Assembly (NCBI RefSeq): GCF_963678635.1
Contig: NC_087068.1
Coordinates: 1,304,001-1,368,000 of the forward strand
Length of the DNA: 64,000 nt
Direction: 5' to 3'
Source: Symsagittifera roscoffensis
Lineage: Eukaryota; Xenacoelomorpha; Acoela; Convolutidae
Shown: positions 58,601 through 64,000 of the stretch, one piece after another
Layout of the letters: every line of letters starts with the position of its first letter
Numbering within the stretch: the stretch's first letter is position 1
Notes under the pieces: generated by a model
The model's database searches: none
What the model was told of the DNA's origin: nothing
Seen by the model: the letters and a program-made list of their open reading frames with translations, nothing else
Translations under genes and position numbers: made by a program

Positions 58601-61600
58601 AACTGGCGTACAATCATTTTGTCAAAACAAACGGCGTTACGAATTAAACCCTGATCGTTCCGACTACCTTTAACTGGCGTCCAATCATTTTATATCAAAA
58701 GAAACGGCGTTACAAATTAAACCCTGAATGTTTCGACTGCCTTTAACTAGCGTCCAATCATTTTTTGTCAAAACAAACGGCGTTACAAATCAAACCCTGA
58801 ATGTTCCGACTACCTTTAACTGCCGTCCAATCATTTTTTGTCAAAACAAAAGGCGTTACAAATTAAACCCTGAATGTTCTGTCTACCTTTAACTCGCGTC
58901 CAATCATTTTTTGTCAAAACAAACGGCGCTACAAATTGAACCCTGAATGTTCCGACTACCTTTAACTGGCGTCCAATCACTTTTTGTCAAAACAAACGGC
59001 GTTACAAATTAAACCCCGAATGTTTCGACTACCTTTAACTGGCGTCCAATCATTTTTTGTCAAAACAAACGGCGTTACGAATTAAACTCTGATTGTTCCG
59101 ACTACCTTTAACTGGCGTCCAATCATTTTTTGTCAAAACAAACGGCGTTACGAACTAAACCCTGAATGTTCCGACTACCTTTAAATGGCATCCAATCATT
59201 TTTTGTCAAAACAAACAGCGTTACAAATTAAACCTTGAATGTTCCGACTACTTTTATCTGGCGTCCAATCATTTTTTGTCAAAACAAACGGCGTTACGAA
59301 TTAAACCTTGAATGTTCCGACTGCCTTTAACTGGCGTGCAATCAATATTTGTCAAAACAAACGGCATCAAGAATTAAACCCTGAATGTTCCGACTACCTT
59401 TAACCGGCGTACAATCATTTTTTGTCAGAACAAACGGCGTTACGAATTAAACCCTGATTGTCCCGACTACCTTTAACTGGCGTCCAATCATTTTTTATCA
59501 AAACAAACGGCGTTACGAATTAAACCCCGAGTGTTTCGACTGCCTTTAACTGGCGTACAATCAATTTTGTCAAAACAAACGGCGTTACAAATTAAACCCT
59601 GATTGTCCCGACTTCCTTTAACTGGCGTCCAATCATTTTTTATCAAAACAAACGGCGCTACGAATTAAACCCTGAATGTTCCGACTTCCTTTAACTGGCG
59701 TCCAATAATTTTTTGTCAAAACAAACGGCGTTACGAATTAAACCCTGATTGTTCCGACTACCTTTAACTGCCGTCCAATCATTTCTTGTCAAAACAAACG
59801 GCGTTATGAATTAAACCTTGAATGTTCCAACTACCTTCAACTGGCGTCCATTCAATTTTTGTCCAAACAAAAAGCGTTACGAATTAAACCCTGAATTTTC
59901 CGACTACTTTAACTTGCGTCCAATCATTTTTTGTCAAAACAATTGCGCTACAAATTAAACCCTGAATGTTCCGACTACCTTTATCTGGCGTCCAATCATT
60001 TTTTGTCAAAACAAACGGCATTACGAATTAAACCCTGAATTCTCCGACTGCCTTTAACTGGCGTCCAATCAATATTTGTCAAAACAAACGGCATCAAGAA
60101 TTAAACCCTGAATGTTCCGACTACCTTTAACTGGCGTACAATCTTTTTTTGTCAAAACAAACGGCGTTACGAATTAAACCCTGATTGTCCCGACACCTTT
60201 AACTGTCGTCCAATCATTTTTTGTCAAAACAAACGGCGTTACGAATTAAACCCCGAGTGTTCCGACTGCCTTTAACTGGCGTACAATCATTTTTTGTCAA
60301 AACAAACGGCGTTACGAATTAAACCTTGATTGTCCCGACTACCTTTAACTGGCGTCCAATCATTTTTTATCAAAACAAACGGCGTTAAAAATTAAACCCT
60401 GAATGTTCCGACTGCCTTTAACTGGCGTCCAATCATTTTTTGTCAAAACAAACGGCGTTACGATTTAAACCCTGATTGTTCCGACTACCTTTAACTGCCG
60501 TCCAATCATTTTTTGTCAAAACAAACGGCGTTACGAATTAAACCTTGATTGTTCCGACTACCTTCAACTGGCGTCCATTCAATTTTGTCAAAACAAATGG
60601 CGTTACAAATTAAACCCTGAATGTTCCGACTACCTTTAACTCGCGTCCAATCTTTTTTTGTCAAAACAAACGGCGCTACGAATTAACCCTGAATGTTCCG
60701 ACTACCTTTAACTGGTGTCCAATCATTTTTTGTCAAAACAAACGGCGTTACGAATTTAACCCCGAATGTTCCGACTACCTTTATCTGGCGTCCAATCATT
60801 TTTTGTCAAAACAAACGGCGTTACGAATTAAACTCTGATTGTTCCGACTACCTTTAACTCGCGTCCAATCATTTTTTGTCAAAACAATTGTGCTACGAAT
60901 TAAACCCTGAATGCTCCGACTACCTTTATCTGGCGTCCAATCATTTTTTGTCAGAACAAACGGCGTTACGAATTAAACCCTGAATTCTCCGAACGCCTTT
61001 AACTGGCGTCCAATCAATATTTGTCAAAACAAACGGCATCAAGAATTAAACTCTGAATGTTCCGACTACCTTTAACTGGCGTACAATCATTTTTTGTCAA
61101 AACAAACGGCGTTACGAATTAAACCCTGATTGTCCCGACTACCTTTATCTGGCGTCCAATCATTTTTTGTCAAAACAAACGGCGTTACGAATTAAACCCT
61201 GAATTCTCCGAATGCCTTTAACTGGCGTCCAATCAATATTTGTCAAAACAAACGGCATCAAGAATTAAACCCTGAAAGTTCCGACTACCTTTAACTGGCG
61301 TACAATCATTTTTTGTCAAAACAAACGGCGTTACGAATTAAACCCTGATTGTCCCGACTACCTTTAACTGTCGTCCAATCATTTTTTGTCAAAACAAACG
61401 GCGTTACGAATTAAACCCCGAGTGTTCCGACTGCCTTTAACTGGCGTCCAATCATTTTTTGTCAAAACAAACGGCGTTACGAATTAAACTCTGATTGTTC
61501 CGACTACCTTTAACTGGCGTACAATCATTTTTTGTCAAAACAAACGGCGTTACGAATTAAACCCTGATTGTCCCGACTACCTTTAACTGTCGTCCAATTA

Positions 61601-64000
61601 TTTTTTGTCAAAACAAACGGCGTTACGAATTAAACCCCGAGTGTTCCGACTGCCTTTAACTGGCGTACAATCATTTTTTGTCAAAACAAACGGCGTTACG
61701 AATTAAACCTTGATTGTCCCGACTACCTTTAACTGGCGTCCAATCATTTTTTATCAAAACAAACGGCGTTAAGAATTAAACCCTGAATGTTCCGTTTGCC
61801 TTTAACTGGCGTCCAATCATTTTTTGTCAAAACAAACGGCGTTACGAATTAAACCCTGATTGTTCCGAATACCTTTAACTGCCGTCCAATCATTTTTTGT
61901 CAAAACAAACGGCGTTACGAATTAAACGTTGAATGTTCCGACTACCTTCAACTGGCGTCCATTCAATTTTTGTCAAAACAAAAGGCGTTACGAATTAAAC
62001 CCTGAATGTTCCGACTACCTTTAACTGGTGTCCAATCATTTTTTGTCAAAACAAACGGCGTTACGAATTAAACCCCGAATGTTCCGACTACCTTTATCTG
62101 GCGTCCAATCATTTTTGTCAAAACAAACAGCGTTACCAATTAAACCCTGAATGTTCCGACTACCTTTAACTGGCGTCCAATCTTTTTTTGTCAAAACAAA
62201 CGGCGTTACGAATTAAACCCCGAATGTTCCGACTGCCTTCAACTGGCGTACAATCATTTTTTGTCAAAACAAACGGCGTTACGAATTAAACCCTGATTGT
62301 CCCGACTACCTTTAACTGGCATCCAATCATTTTTTATCAAAACAAACGGCGTTACGAATTAAACCCTGAATGTTCCGACTGCCTTTAACTCGCGTCCAAT
62401 CATTTTTTGTCAAAACAAACGGCGTTACGAATTAACCCCTGATTGTTCCGACTACCTTTAACTGCCGTCCAATCATTTTTTGTCAAAATAAACGGCGTTA
62501 CGAATTAAACCTTGAATGTTCCGAGTACCTTTAACTTGCGTCCATTCAATTTTTGTCAAAACAAAAGGCGTTACAAATTAAACCCTGAATGTTCCGACTA
62601 CCTTTAACTCGCGTCCAATCATTTTTTGTCAAAACAAACGGCGCTACAAATTAAACCCCGAATATTCCGACTACCTTTAACTGGTGTCCAATCATTTTTT
62701 GTCAAAACAAACGGCGTTACTAATTAAACCCCGAATGTTCCGACTACCTTTATCTGGCGTCCAATCATTTTTTGTCAAAACAAACGGCGTTACAAATTAA
62801 ACCCTGAATGTTCCGATTGCCTTTAACTGGCGTCCAATCAATATTTGTCAAAACAAACGGCATCAAGAATTCAACCCTGAATGTTGCGACTGCCTTTAAC
62901 TGGCGTCCAATCGTTTTTTGTCAAAACAAACGGCATTACGAATTAAACCCTGATTGTTCCGACTACCTTTAACTGCCGTACAATCATTTTTTGTCAAAAC
63001 AAACGGCGTTACGAATTAAACCTTGAATGTTCCGACTACCTTTAACTGGTGTCCAATCATTTTTTGTCAAAACCAACGGCGTTATGAATTAAACCCCGAA
63101 TGCTCCGACTACCTTTAACTGGCGTCCAATCATTTTTTGTCAAAACAAACGACGTTACGAATTAAACCCTGAAAGTTCCGACTACCTTTAACTGGCGTCC
63201 AATCATTTTTTGTCAAAACAAACGGCGTTACTAATTAAACTCTGATTGTTCCGAATACCTTTAACTGCCGTCCAATCATTTTTTGTCAAAACAAACGGCG
63301 TTACGAATTAAACCTTTAATGTTGCGACTACCTTCAACTGGCGTCCATTCAATTTTTGTCAAAACAAAAGGCGTTACGAATTAAACCCTGAATGTTCCGA
63401 CTACCTTTAACTGGTGTCCAATCAGTTTTTGTCAAAACAAACGGCGTTACGAAATAAACCCCGAATGTTCCGACTACCTTTATCTGGCTTCCAATCATTT
63501 TTTGTCAAAACAAACGGCGTTACGAATTAAACCCTGAATGTTCCGACTGCCTTTAACTGGCGTCCAATCAATATTTGTCAAAACAAACGGCATCAAGAAT
63601 TAAACCCTGAATGTTCCGACTACCTTTAACTGGCGTCCAATCTTTTTTTGTCAAAACAAACGGCGTTACGAATTAAACCCCGAATGTTCCGACTGCCTTT
63701 AACTGGCGTACAATCATTTTTTGTCAAAACAAACGGCGTTACGAATTAAACCCTGATTGTCCCGACTACCTTTAACTGGCGTCCAATCATTTCTTATCAA
63801 AACAAACGGCGTTACGAATTAAACCCTGAATGTTCCGACTGCCTTTAACTGGCGTCCAATCATTTTTTGTCAAAACAAACGGCGTTACGAATTAAACCCT
63901 GATTGTTCCGACTACCTTTAACTGCCGTCCAATCATTTTTTGTCAAAACAAACGGCGTTACGAATTAAACCTTGAATGTTCCGACTACCTTTAACTGGCG
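34657..64000. repeat. 73-bp satellite array, about 400 monomers
   Basis: Head-to-tail monomers of 73 bp with landmarks CGGCGTTACGAATTAAACCC, TGAATGTTCCGACTACCTTT, AACTGGCGTCCAATCATTTT and TTGTCAAAACAAA. The first two ACGGCGTTAC words are at 34661 and 34734. The array is uninterrupted to the window edge, so it is longer than 29.3 kb. GC is about 40 percent. Monomers differ by one to several substitutions, with 1-2-nt length changes mostly in the T-run and A-run. Local higher-order periods of 7, 9 and 12 monomers occur. Minus-strand ORFs of about 60-70 codons inside are by-products of the repeat. Confidence 0.97.

Noticed and set aside
34657-64000. Possible CRISPR array
   Set aside because: Units are contiguous 73-bp monomers without unique spacers, in a eukaryotic context.

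Overview
The window comes from an AT-rich eukaryotic genome, most likely an invertebrate metazoan. It has a spliced gene with GT-AG introns, GC-richer exons, a 200-N assembly gap and dense DNA-transposon, retrotransposon and satellite debris. No bacterial-style operons, Shine-Dalgarno sites or CRISPR arrays are present. I cannot name the species. Only one gene looks intact: the last six exons of an acid/gastric-type alpha/beta-hydrolase lipase (1-6263, + strand). Its 5' end lies outside the window.

Layout. 1-6263: the lipase gene. Its third visible intron holds a decayed MULE transposase and a 475-bp foldback element that ends 25 bp before the next exon. 6264-13300: a transposon patchwork made of a TGTTCCGACT-ended element (here called A), two elements with reiterated terminal motifs (B and C), a 1,002-bp tandem duplication (D) and a frameshifted CACTA/EnSpm transposase. 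13300-16930: mostly featureless AT-rich DNA with two 32-bp tandem repeats and the N gap. 16931-19770: a 38-bp minisatellite open in all three forward frames, its decayed flank, a roughly 977-bp tandem duplication and two A copies. 19770-25085: unidentified sequence followed by a decayed BEL/Pao retrotransposon pol. 25090-34656: a dispersed repeat (G) in two copies, each with a broken minus-strand ORF; between them lie another A copy, a roughly 1.5-kb inverted-repeat element, a second B copy, a paired direct repeat (H) and a perfect 40/4/40 palindrome. 34657-64000: an uninterrupted array of a 73-bp satellite, about 400 monomers, running off the right edge.

Main observation. The 73-bp satellite monomer shares a core of about 23 bp with the 3' terminus of element A (copies near 7.1, 19.2 and 27.7 kb). 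A single satellite-like half-monomer also sits at the end of dispersed repeat G1 (about 26,943-26,995), while the satellite array begins right beside the equivalent end of G2 (34,657). This suggests the satellite was amplified from a transposon-terminal module. The array also contains local higher-order repeats of 7, 9 and 12 monomers. Except for the lipase, almost everything here is non-functional or selfish DNA, so no cooperating gene set can be described.
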